Part shown: positions 10,371 to 20,365 of the stretch, in pieces
Position numbering within the stretch: position 1 is the first letter of the stretch
Layout of the letters: every line of letters begins with the position of its first letter
Assembly: GCA_009763385.1 (NCBI GenBank)
Contig: CM019827.1
Location: 112,309,204-112,373,203, forward strand
Direction of reading: 5' to 3'
DNA from: Coix lacryma-jobi var. lacryma-jobi
Taxonomy: Eukaryota; Streptophyta; Magnoliopsida; Poales; Poaceae
Length of the DNA stretch: 64,000 nt
Position numbers and translations under genes: made by a program
Notes under the pieces: model-generated
The model's input: the letters and a program-made list of their open reading frames with translations, nothing else
What the model was told of the DNA's origin: nothing
The model's database searches: none

Positions 10371-11211
10371 GAAGGAAAGCATGGTTGTTTCCTGCTAACT
10401 CAGTTCTACCTCTAGGATCTGGAGGTTTGCTAAAGATGGAACTTAAATGGTGTTAATGTACGATGGCATGGACCTTTTGCTGCCAAAGTGTTACTATGAT
10501 AATTATGTTTGCAAGTTCATGCTACCTTTTGAATTATGGTTTATCTTCTGTTCTGTGTTAATTATTTTTGCACATGGTAACTAAAAACTAGATTTCTGGA
10601 ATGCCTCTGGGATTGTAGTTTATTTAAATTGGAGACTAACCTATTTGGGAGGTGGCTTGATGTTGCGGGAGTTGAGTGTTAAGCATTGGTTAGTGCCATT
10701 GAAGTTTTACACCCCGCGTAGCTGCTTAGGTGCTCGTTTAAAAGATTCCTGATGGTTGATTGTATAAAGCGACGCCATTATGCGATGCATGAGTGTAGCT
10801 TGCTGGAAGCCTGGAAAGTTGCTGCAAGTGTTATGTGGATCGTGGATTCGTCGTTTTAATATAATCGTGTTAGTAGAAACAAATAGCTGATGCCTAATCG
10901 CTCTCGTTAAGGAAACTCTCAGCTGAATATGAAATGACGCTTCAGTTTTCTCCAAATAACAGTTTGTTTAGCTACACACAAATCAACAGAGTAGCAAAAG
11001 CAAGATATGTATACAGTACAGTAATTGGTGAAATACCCTGTCTCTGAACATCTGAACATTTTATTCCAGCAGATGACTAGTGCCTGGATCATTGTTGTTG
11101 AACTAGAAAGGACAATGCGAGTGCCATGCAATGAGATGCGAAATATGTACACACACATGACGCCACATACTCGCCATGGCGTCATTTGGCTAAGCTAGGA
11201 CCGTTCTGCTT

Positions 11212-11871
11212 CTACTCCTTGGGCCTCTTGACGATGAGGACCGGGCATTTGCAGTTCTGCGCGCAGTGGTTGCTGACGCTGCCCAAGAACGCCCTGCGCC
11301 AATGTTCAATTGACGTTACTCAACCTGTCGATGCTGTATCAGACTGTGTCAGTAGTACCAGCAGCTCACCTCTGGATGAAGCCGTAACCATGGCTGCCCA
11401 TGACGAGCAGGTCAGCGGCCATCTTCTCTGCGGCGTCGCAGATCACGTCCCGCGGATCCCCGCTCTCCACCATGGTTTCCACCTTGACGTGCGGGTGGTC
11501 GGCGCAGACGCGCTTGGCCTTGTCGACCGCCGCCGCCGAGACGGCGTTGGCGTGCCTCTCGACGCTCGCCAGCACGTCCGAGGTCATCATGTACCCTGCA
11601 TCCAGGCCCCAGCTCATCAGCGCCTCTTCCCGGCCATTTTTACAACTGCACCCTGCACTCTGCACTCTGCAGTGGTAGCAAATACCATACCTGCGCTGTC
11701 CATGGCGGCGTAGACCGGGCGCGGGCGGCGGGCGTGGACGAGCAGCAGCGTGTCGCCTCCTGCCGGGGAGACGACGTTGGCGAGGCACCAGTTGAGCGCG
11801 TGCAGGCTCTCCTCGCCCTCGTCCACGGCCACCATGATGCGGCGCCCGGCACCGGAGACGGCAGTTTCCAT
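11212..11871 (-). CDS. Universal stress protein (USPA-domain), three exons
   Basis: complement(join(11212..11293, 11370..11595, 11691..11871)), 163 codons, 162 aa. The first ATG (METAVSGAGRR) at 11871 is used; an upstream in-frame TTG at 11880 was not. Exon 1 gives beta1 IMVAVDEGEESLHAL and the strand DTLLLVHARRP. Exon 3 gives CPVLIVKRPKE. The ATP-binding signature G-x2-G-x9-G-S is complete (GSHG in exon 2, then GS in exon 3), as in the ATP-binding USP class. Introns of 95 and 76 bp have GT/AG ends. Such single-domain plant USPs are soluble proteins that bind adenine nucleotides, often linked to hypoxia or drought responses; this is family knowledge, not seen here. A possible TATA (tttaaa, minus) lies near 11953. 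A 20-kb retrotransposon block begins 280 bp upstream of the ATG, so regulation may be altered. A broken copy of exon 2 lies at 7412-7589. Confidence 0.93.
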
Positions 11872-12150
11872 TGGGTCCAAGTCGATGAAGGATTGTTGCT
11901 ATTGATTGGAATTGGATGCTATTGACTGAGAATTGAGGAGAGAAGAGTCTGGTTTAAAAGAGAGAGAAGCCGTCGACCGTCGAGCAGTGCTGCGGCGCCT
12001 GGCTGGTTGTCCCCGTCTCCGTGCGACTCTGCCCTGGGTTTGGGGTTGGGGGGCGACCGCGGCCGCCGCTGGGTTTCTCCTCAACCTCACACGGTTTTTG
12101 TCGTTTTTCTAGTACGAGGACTCGAGGGCACATTTCACTTTCTCGGACTA

Positions 12151-12414
12151 TGTCATGAACAAGTATCATGTATTAGTCTAGTTCTAGCTTTGGGCCTGTG
12201 AATGGCTTTGGGCCGCCGGGCGAGTTGGGCTGAGCCCATGTATCGTGAATTGCTTAAAGACTCGCTGTGTGGGTGGTTGGGAGGACAGCGAAAATAACAA
12301 ACTTAATCCCAAAACCTTCTTCCTCTCCCGTGCTCCTGGTTGAGACGGCGCCGCCGTGCTCCCCTGCCGCGCGCGCACGCCGGCGTTTCCTTCTTCCGGC
12401 CGAGGATCGCCACA
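12151..12414 (+). repeat. 5' LTR of the chromovirus-like Gypsy
   Basis: 264 bp, TGTCATGAAC to GATCGCCACA. Followed at 12416 by ctggtatccggagcc, a primer-binding site resembling the initiator-Met type (TGGTATC..AGC). The LTR lies in the upstream region of the divergently transcribed USP gene (minus strand). Confidence 0.93.
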
Positions 12415-12622
12415 TCTGGTATCCGGAGCCTAGTTATCCTCCTACCTCGCTCGGATCCGTAAAATCCCGTCGAGAAACCGTGGGATCTGAGTGGTCGACG
12501 CGTTCTGCTCGATCTGTCGACTCCTGCGGCGACTCTCGGTTGGTCCGGCGAACCACCACCACCACCACCTACCTCCCACTCCGAACTCACCACTGGCGCG
12601 GGGTCCCACCCTCACCGCGCGT

Positions 12623-15600
12623 ATGACGACCGCTGAAGAAAAGTTGGATGCGCTCGTGTCTCAGACGACCTCCATGCTCAAGCTGATGGAATCCTTCAAT
12701 CGTTGGCGCCCTGAGGTGGACAAGTTCGCCACCGAGCTGAGTCAGGAGCTCAAGTCCCTCTCCGCGCGGGTGGACGCTCTGGAGTCCCAGCCTCCTGCGA
12801 CCATGACGGCGCCGCCGCCACTGGAGGAAGCGCTGCAAACTGCTACCGGCGCTGCAAAACTTCCACAGGGGTCTGATGTGGGAACTATGATTCCCCAACA
12901 GCCCCTGGCCAAGGGTCAGTATCCTGGTTCTACTCCTCTTGTTGATATGGGGGAAACCTCACAGTTCCATCATATTCCTGCTTATCCCCATTATCAGAGA
13001 GAAGTTAGGTTGCCTAAGGCTGTGTTTCCCAAATTCGATGGTTCTCACCCTCGGGTTTGGAAGGAAAAGTGTGAGAAGTATTTCAATATGTATCAGATTC
13101 CTATGCACTTATGGGCCGAATTTGCAACCATTCACTTTCATGGTGGTGCTGCGTTGTGGTTGCAAACTTATGAGGCTCAACATCCCATTAGTTCCTGGCC
13201 AGAGTTATGTGTAGCAGTCGAGTTAAAGTTTGGCCGCGATCTGTACCATATCTCGATGAATGAGCTCCTTCAAATTCGTCAAACCTCTGATGTGCAAGAG
13301 TATTATGATCGCTTTGAGTCAGCCATGCACAAAGTCTTAGTTCATAACAAATCCCTTGATGATGTTTTCTTTGTTAGCAAGTTCATGCAAGGCTTAAAGG
13401 CTGAAATTCGCTCTGCTATAATTTTACATAAGCCAAGAACAGTTGATGCGGCTTTGTCATTGGCTCTTCTGCAGGTGTTAGTCCTGGAAACTCAAAGCAA
13501 GTCATTCTTCCGGAAACAAGGCCGTGAGTATCCAAGACATGGGGGCAAATTACCTGCTCCTAATCAGCCAGGCATACTAGGTACTGCTCCAACAGAGGAA
13601 ATCAAAACCAAATGGGATGACAAGCTGTCCACATTACGCTCTCAGCGTCGAGCTCAAGGTCTGTGTATGAAGTGTGGTGAGAAGTGGAGCAGGCAACATA
13701 AGTGTCCTGACAAGATATCCCTGCATGTGCTTGAGGAAGTGTTGGAGGCTATGCAACCTGATTCCAGCACTGAGGATACCCAGGACGACTCCACTGATGA
13801 TGAAGAAGAAGTCTTTCAGCTGTCTAATTTTGCTGCAGAGGGTGTCCAGGGCAGGAAGACTATCAAGTTAAATGGCTTGGTAAATCAACAGGAAATTTTG
13901 ATATTAATAGACTCTGGCAGTTCTTGCACGTTCATCAGCGAGAGGGCAGTGGCAGCTCTTCATTGTTCTGTCACCACAGTGCCATCAATTTCAGTCACCG
14001 TGGCTAATGGCCAGAAGATTACTAGTGACAAACAAGTATCAGACTTCACTTGGTGGACTCAGGGACACACCTTCACTCATACAGCTAGAGTCTTGTCAAT
14101 CTCTTGCTATGATTTAGTTTTGGGAATGGACTGGTTGGAAAGTTTTAGCCCTATGTGGATACATTGGAAGCGCAAAGTATTACGCTTCACTCATTGTGGG
14201 CAGCGTATTGCACTCAAGGGCATTAAAGATGCCACTTCCTCTTGTGCTAAAATCAAAATCAGCAAGCTGAAAGGTTTAGTAAGAAAAGGTGGGGTGGCAC
14301 AACTCATTCATCTCAGCCCGGTGCTTTCAACCCAGCAAGATCAAGTGGTGCCCGCGGTAGTGCAACAGTTTATTGACACTAAGGATGCACTCTTCAAAGA
14401 GCCTGATACAGTTCCCCCATCCAGAGAATTTGACCATTCCATTCCCCTCATACCCGGTGTTCAACCTGTCAATATCAAGGCCTATAGATATTCCCCCACT
14501 CAAAAGGATGAGATTGAAAGGCAGATTAAGGAAATGCTCCACAATGGCATCATTAGACCAAGTCAGAGCCCTTTTGCCTCCCCTGTAATTTTGGTGAAGA
14601 AGAAGGATGGGTCATGGCGATTTTGTGTAGATTATCGACAACTAAACAATATCACAGTCAAGAATAAGTTTCCCTTACCCATAGTGGATGAACTTCTTGA
14701 TGAGTTACATGGAGCAGCTTGGTTCACCAAATTGGACCTCAAATCTGGGTATCATCAGATTAGGCTCAATCCTCAAGATGAACATAAAACAGCCTTTCGG
14801 ACTCATCATGGACATTGGGAGTTCAGAGTCATGCCTTTTGGCCTCACAAATGCTCCTGCCACATTTCAAGCACTTATGAATACTATCCTCCAACCTCTTC
14901 TGCGACAGTGTGTCTTGGTTTTCATGGATGACATTTTGATTTATAGTCCTTCCTTGGAAACTCATTTGAAACATCTTCAGCAAGTGTTTGGCATATTGGA
15001 GCAGCATAATTTATATCTCAAGAAGTCAAAGTGCTCTTTTGCTCAACAGTCCTTGGAGTATTTGGGGCATATAATCAGTGCTCAAGGGGTCGCCACGGAT
15101 CCAACCAAAACTCAGGCCATTGCCAATTGGCCTACTCCAACGGATGCTAAAGAACTTAGAAGTTTCTTGGGTCTCTCTGGTTACTATAGGAAGTTCATTC
15201 GGAATTATGGCTCCATAAGCAGACCTCTTACAGATCTCCTCAAAAAGCATTCAATCTTCCATTGGAACTCTGCATTACAACAATCTTTCGACACACTGAA
15301 GCAAGCTTTGGTTTCAGCTCCAGTTTTGGCTCTACCTGATTTCACTAAGGGATTCACCATTGAAACAGATGCATCTTCGGCTGGAATTGGTGCAGTGTTG
15401 TCTCAGAACAGCCATCCTATTGCTTATATCAGTAAGGCATTAGGGACCAAGGCACAGGGTCTGTCGACATATGAAAAGGAATGCATGGCCCTCATACTAG
15501 CTGTCACCAAGTGGAAATCATATCTGCAGCACAAGGAATTCACTATTCTAACTGATCATAAAAGCCTCATTCATTTGGGGGATCAAAAACTGCTAGAGGG

Positions 15601-15957
15601 AATGCAGCAGAAAGCTTTTGTCAAGTTATTGGGTTTACAATACAAAATCATGTACAAGAAGGGCACCGATAACACAGCGGCAGATGCTCTTTCTCGACAG
15701 CCAGTCCACCTGCACACTTTAGCAGTTTCTGTGAGCACCCCAAGATGGCTTGAGATCATCATTGAAGGTTATCACCAGGATGCCAATACTAAACAGCTTC
15801 TCTCTGAATTAGCTCTGACAGGCACTAATGACAAAGGTTTTTCCTTAGTGGAGGGCATCATTAAGTACAAGGGCAGGATTTGGCTCGGACAGCACCAACA
15901 AGCCCATCAGGCAGTCCTCTTAGCTCTGCATTCTAGTGGGTTGGGTGGCCACAGTGG
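12623..15957 (+). CDS. Gypsy gag-pol, first part (gag, protease, RT, RNase H, start of integrase)
   Basis: Open from ATG 12623 (MTTAEEKLDALV) to the target site of the nested element. Order: Retrotrans_gag (about 13010-13480), zinc knuckle CMKCGEKWSRQHKC (about 13666-13707), aspartic protease with DSGSSCTF (about 13911), reverse transcriptase with VDYRQLN and FMDDILIYS (about 14440-15090), RNase H with TDASSAGIGAVLS (about 15366), and the integrase HHCC zinc finger, which starts (HSSGLGGHSG) but is cut. The second part at 30671-31934 continues in the same codon: the two pieces total 1,533 codons including the stop, with no other break. An in-frame non-ATG extension to 12491 was ignored. Particle protein and replication enzymes of the element; inactive in this copy because of the insertion. 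Confidence 0.93.
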
Positions 15958-17027
15958 TGTCGGTGGTACAAAAAAGGGGTACCCCCAATCAACGCACACA
16001 CCCGAACGCTCTGTCTCCGTCTCGCCCGAGACCTCCCAGCGAGGCCCCGGGCGAGCACGACCGCTCTCCGTCTCGCTCGAGCCCTCCAGACCTCGGGCAA
16101 GCGCGCCCTCACACCTCGAGACCCACGCGGGGACCTCGAGCCTCCCTAACACGGCAGCCAGCCCCTCGAGACGCTTCATGCCTCCCTCGAGCGGCCCAGA
16201 CATTGGATACTAGCCCCATACCACACATTTAATGCATCCACCTACTCCAGTCATGTCCGCTGGTACACAGCACGTCCCACAGTGACTCGGTGTAAGGGTC
16301 CAAGTCTCGTTTTCACCGCAGGCATGGGTAAAAGGGCACCAGTACAACACTGTTCCGCCATACCATGCACTGTAACACCTCGAGGCCGGCTCCGCGCCCC
16401 TCGAGCCCATGCACCATAACACCTCGAGGCCGGCTCCGCGCCCCTCGAGTCCTGATGACTCCCTTGTCTTTTGAAGGACAGGTACCCCAAAGATCCGGAG
16501 GGGCCCAGCCGCAACCGGTACGAGCCCGTACGAGCGCAGCATGGCCGCCCCGCCGCAACGAAGCCACGTCTACACCAAGGACGAAGGCCACACCTCAAGG
16601 ACGCTTCGACAGTAACGCCCACGTCGACTCCAGTAGCCCCGACAAGACAGGATCCCTACCCTACGCCATATCGGGCGCTGTACATATCCGTCCTGTGTAA
16701 GCCCTGGTCTCCTCTTGTTCTATAAAAGGGGACGCCAGGGTCCTTCGCGGAAAGGGGGGGGACTCAGGTCGACAGTTACACAACACACGAGTCCACACAC
16801 ACATACATTCGAGTCCGGACTCCGGTCCACGCTCACTGAGCTTGTATTCGCCCCTGTACAAGCACTTAGGTGCAAGTAATACAAGAACCACCTCCCTCGC
16901 TGGACGTAGGGCCTTCTTTGCCCGAACCAGGATAAATCCTTGTGTCATCTTGCATCACCATCCAGGGAGAGAAGCACGCGATCGTATTACTCGTTGGTGT
17001 CATACCCCTGGGTTCGAAACACCGACA
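15958..17027 (+). repeat. 5' LTR of the Tat element
   Basis: Starts TGTCGGTGGTAC and ends AAACACCGACA. TATA box tataaaa at 16721-16727, so transcription should start near 16755. A 44-bp direct duplication (16363-16406 and 16407-16450) holds taacacctcgaggccggctc and a second CTCGAG, in U3 about 270-360 bases before the TATA box. Split from the outer gag-pol frame at 15957. Confidence 0.95.
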
Positions 17028-17029
17028 GT

Positions 17030-17047
17030 TGGCGCGCCAGATAGGGG
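17030..17047 (+). other. Primer-binding site of the Tat element
   Basis: tggcgcgccagatagggg, two bases behind the 5' LTR. The TGGCGC start is usual for Gypsy elements; the primer tRNA is not assigned. Confidence 0.75.
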
Positions 17048-17083
17048 TTTCGCGTGTTCGAGCCGATTTCTCGTTGTTCCTGG

Positions 17084-20000
17084 ATGGCTTCATCCCCTCC
17101 TTCGTTCTCTGCCGGTGTCGTCGTCTGGTTCGGGAGCCTCAAGTTCCTGGCCGCCGGCAACGACAACGACCTGACCCTGCTCTCCACGGAGGGCCCGAGC
17201 GGGGGGCGTGTCACGCCGCCCCGTGCGGGAGGCGTGGCCCGTCGCCCGCGCCACCACGCGTCGCCACCTCGTGGGCGGCGCCGTCGTCACAACCATCGCC
17301 GGGAGCAGGCGGTGTCTGCAGCGCGCGCCCACTTTCCCGCGGCTGGCGCAGGGCCCCCAGCGAGGGATCTGTCCGGCGCGCGACCGGAGACTTCCCGGGT
17401 CCCTGCGCGCTCTCCCAGTGAGTTCGCGTTCGTCATGCGCCCGGTTCGGGAGCCTAGCCAGAGGCCCCCGAGCCGTGCCCCGTCGACACCACCCCGCCTC
17501 CTCCCGCACGAGGCGTGCCGCGTTCGACGACAGCGATTCCAGTCTGGCCTCAACAACTCCGCGGCTGTTTGCGCCCACAACCTCGACGAGCGCCGTCAGG
17601 ACCGAGCAGCTGCGGAGCCGGCGGAGCGTCCGGGCGTACTCCTACGTGCCATCGCCAGCCTGGAGATCGTCCACCCTGCGCACGTCGACCGCGGCTTCTT
17701 GCAAGCCATCGAGCCACCCCGGCGAGCCACCGTCGGAGAATGGTACCGGGAGCTGCGATCCCAGCATCTGCCAAGGCGGCACGCCGTCGACAGCTCCGAC
17801 TCCGACGAATACGATTACTACGACCCCGACCTCTGGGATCCCACCAGAGAGTGCTTCCAGCTCGAGGGGGTCGTATGCGATACCGAGGACGAGGGCGACG
17901 ACGGCAGGCCGGCGCTCGATCTTGAAGAGCCTGGAGACGTGGCTGCGGCAGGCGGATCACGCATTCAGAGGAGGAACGAACCCCCGGCACCGGCTGCACC
18001 ATCTCGGCACAGCGACGACCGGGTGGCGCAGCTCGCGCAGCTGCGGGAGGCTATCGCCAAGGCTGAAGAGGACCGACAACGACTGCTGCAGCTCGAAAAA
18101 ACCTTAGCGCAGGAGCCAGCCCAGCCTCGAGGCGCTGGCATTCGTGGCCGAGCTCGAGAGGTCCACCGGCAGATCCTCGAGGACGGGGCGCCAGCACGAC
18201 CCGAGGTGCGTTTTCCGCGAGCCGGGCAGAACGTGGTGGCGGCGGCGATGCTGCTTCGTGATCTACCCGCCGTCTCCAACCCTGACGCCAGGCGCATGCT
18301 GGGAGAAATGAAGAACCTCCTCGAGACAGCCGCCGTCCAGCAGGCGGAGAGCTCAGCCTCGCGGCGGCGCGAAGCGACCTCGGGAAAACCTGCAGACGCA
18401 CCCCGCAACGAGCGCGAGGCATCCGTCCACCAGCCGGACGCCCCTCGAGCTAGGCCAGCCCGCGAACGGATCATCGACAACCGGCCACCTCGAGACCCCA
18501 ACGACGCCCGCAACGACATCAACCGGCGCCGCAAGGATAAGGGGGCCCAAGAGCGTGGCTATAGCGCCCATCGAGGGGGGCGCTACGACAGCGACGAGGA
18601 CCGGCAAGTCCTCGAGCCTCCGGGCCCCAGGGTTTTCAGCCGGGCCATCCGCAGTTCAACCCTCCCCGACCGCTTCCGACCACCGACCAACATCGTCAAG
18701 TACGACGGGGAGGTTGAGCCCAAGCTCTGGCTCTCGGACTTCCGCCTAGGCTGCCAACTGGGCGGAGCGAAGAACGACGACCGCGTGATCATACGCCAAC
18801 TCCCCCTCTACCTCTCTGACACCGCCCGCCGGTGGCTCGAGGGGCTCCCGCCGGACCGGATCGATGACTGGACCGACCTAGTCAGGGTCTTCGACGGGAA
18901 TTTCAAGGGGACTTGCGTGCGCCCAGGCAACCCCTGGGACCTGCGGCGTTGCAGGCAGGCTGCGGACGAGCCCCTCCGCGACTTTGCTCGGCGATTCTCG
19001 AAGCAGCGCCTCGAGCTCCCCCACGTGCCTGATGAGGACGTCATCTCAGCGTTCCTCGCGGGCACGACATGCCAAGACCTCGTTCATGAGCTCGGGCGTT
19101 ACCGTCCCAGGACAGTCGAGGACCTGATGGATCGTGTCACCAGCTTTGCCTCAGGCGATGAGGCAGTGGGGGCTTTCTTTGGCCGTTCCACGGACAAAGG
19201 CAAGACGGTGGCCGCGCCGGAGGGCTCAAACAAAGGCAGCGACATCAGGAACCGCAACAACAACAAGAAGAGCAAACCCAAAGGTCAGAAGGCGAAGCGC
19301 GACGCCAATGACGGCGATGACGAAGAAGTGCTCGCAGGCGCCCACGAGCCTAAGAAGCCCCGAGGCCCTCCTGACGGGGCCGTTTTCGACCAGATGCTCG
19401 AGGACCCCTGCACTTACCATAGGGGCCCCGTAAATCACAAGTTAAAGGACTGCCGACTGTTGAAAAGCTACTACTCTAAGCTCGGCGATAAGAAAGAAGA
19501 CGCGCCTAAGGACAAAGACAACGATCGACGCGGCGGAGGGGATGCGGACGGCAACTTCCCCCCGGTGCGCGACTGCTACATGATCTACGGGGGGCCGACC
19601 ATCGGGCTCTCGGCCCGGGAGAGGAAGAAGGAACGCCGGGAGGTCTTCGCACTCCGCCACAACGCTCCCCGGTACCTCGACTGGTCAGATGCGCCGATCA
19701 CGTTCGACCGTGACGACCATCCTGACCATGTCGTAAATCCCGGGGCGTACCCCCTCGTCGTCGACCCCGTCATCGTTGACGTACGGTTCTCCAAGGTGTT
19801 GATGGATGGGGGCTCGAGCCTCAACATCATATACCTCGAGACCCTCGACCTCCTGGGGATTTCAGAAGGACAGCTCCGACCCAGCGTTGGGGGGTTCCAC
19901 GGAGTCGTACCAGGGAAGAAGGCCCACCCCCTCGGGCGCATCGACCTCCCTGTCTGCTTCGGCACGCCGGCCAACTTCCGCCAGGAGATGCTCACCTTCG

Positions 20001-20365
20001 AGGTGGTAGGGTTCCAAGGGACCTACCACGCCATCATCGGCAGGCCAGGCTACGCCAAGTTTATGGCGGTCCCCAACTACACGTACTTAAAACTCAAGAT
20101 GCCGGGACCGAAAGGGGTCATCACCGTCGACACCTCCTACGAGCACGCGTACCACTGCGACGTGGAATGCGTCGAGCGTGGGGAGGCGAACGTCCACCTC
20201 GACTCGCTCGAGGCCTTGGCAGCCTTGGCCACCGAGGAGGCCCCTGAAGCGAAGCGCCACGCTGGCACCTTCGAGCCGGTGGAGCACACCAAGCTGATAC
20301 CCGTCGACCCGACCTCGACCGATAGCAAGACGCTGACCATCAGTGCCAGCCTCGAGCCCAAATAG
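17084..20365 (+). CDS. Tat element gag-protease
   Basis: ATG 17084 (MASSPPSFSAG) to TAG 20363, 1,093 codons. Long Arg-rich and acidic N-terminal region (residues about 1-510), Retrotrans_gag domain at about 515-690 (motifs VKYDGEVEPKLWLSDF and LSDTARRWLEGLPPDRID), a basic Lys-rich stretch (about 710-760), a degenerate zinc-binding segment around TYHRGPVNHKLKDCRLL, and an aspartic protease with LMDGGSSLNIIY near residue 907. The frame is open throughout. The stop TAG lies in the same frame as the pol that follows, at a place where related elements read through in one polyprotein. So it is either a nonsense change (CAG to TAG would suffice) or a readthrough stop. The N-terminal extension to 17054 has no ATG. 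Confidence 0.9.
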   Translation: MASSPPSFSAGVVVWFGSLKFLAAGNDNDLTLLSTEGPSGGRVTPPRAGGVARRPRHHASPPRGRRRRHNHRREQAVSAARAHFPAAGAGPPARDLSGARPETSRVPARSPSEFAFVMRPVREPSQRPPSRAPSTPPRLLPHEACRVRRQRFQSGLNNSAAVCAHNLDERRQDRAAAEPAERPGVLLRAIASLEIVHPAHVDRGFLQAIEPPRRATVGEWYRELRSQHLPRRHAVDSSDSDEYDYYDPDLWDPTRECFQLEGVVCDTEDEGDDGRPALDLEEPGDVAAAGGSRIQRRNEPPAPAAPSRHSDDRVAQLAQLREAIAKAEEDRQRLLQLEKTLAQEPAQPRGAGIRGRAREVHRQILEDGAPARPEVRFPRAGQNVVAAAMLLRDLPAVSNPDARRMLGEMKNLLETAAVQQAESSASRRREATSGKPADAPRNEREASVHQPDAPRARPARERIIDNRPPRDPNDARNDINRRRKDKGAQERGYSAHRGGRYDSDEDRQVLEPPGPRVFSRAIRSSTLPDRFRPPTNIVKYDGEVEPKLWLSDFRLGCQLGGAKNDDRVIIRQLPLYLSDTARRWLEGLPPDRIDDWTDLVRVFDGNFKGTCVRPGNPWDLRRCRQAADEPLRDFARRFSKQRLELPHVPDEDVISAFLAGTTCQDLVHELGRYRPRTVEDLMDRVTSFASGDEAVGAFFGRSTDKGKTVAAPEGSNKGSDIRNRNNNKKSKPKGQKAKRDANDGDDEEVLAGAHEPKKPRGPPDGAVFDQMLEDPCTYHRGPVNHKLKDCRLLKSYYSKLGDKKEDAPKDKDNDRRGGGDADGNFPPVRDCYMIYGGPTIGLSARERKKERREVFALRHNAPRYLDWSDAPITFDRDDHPDHVVNPGAYPLVVDPVIVDVRFSKVLMDGGSSLNIIYLETLDLLGISEGQLRPSVGGFHGVVPGKKAHPLGRIDLPVCFGTPANFRQEMLTFEVVGFQGTYHAIIGRPGYAKFMAVPNYTYLKLKMPGPKGVITVDTSYEHAYHCDVECVERGEANVHLDSLEALAALATEEAPEAKRHAGTFEPVEHTKLIPVDPTSTDSKTLTISASLEPK

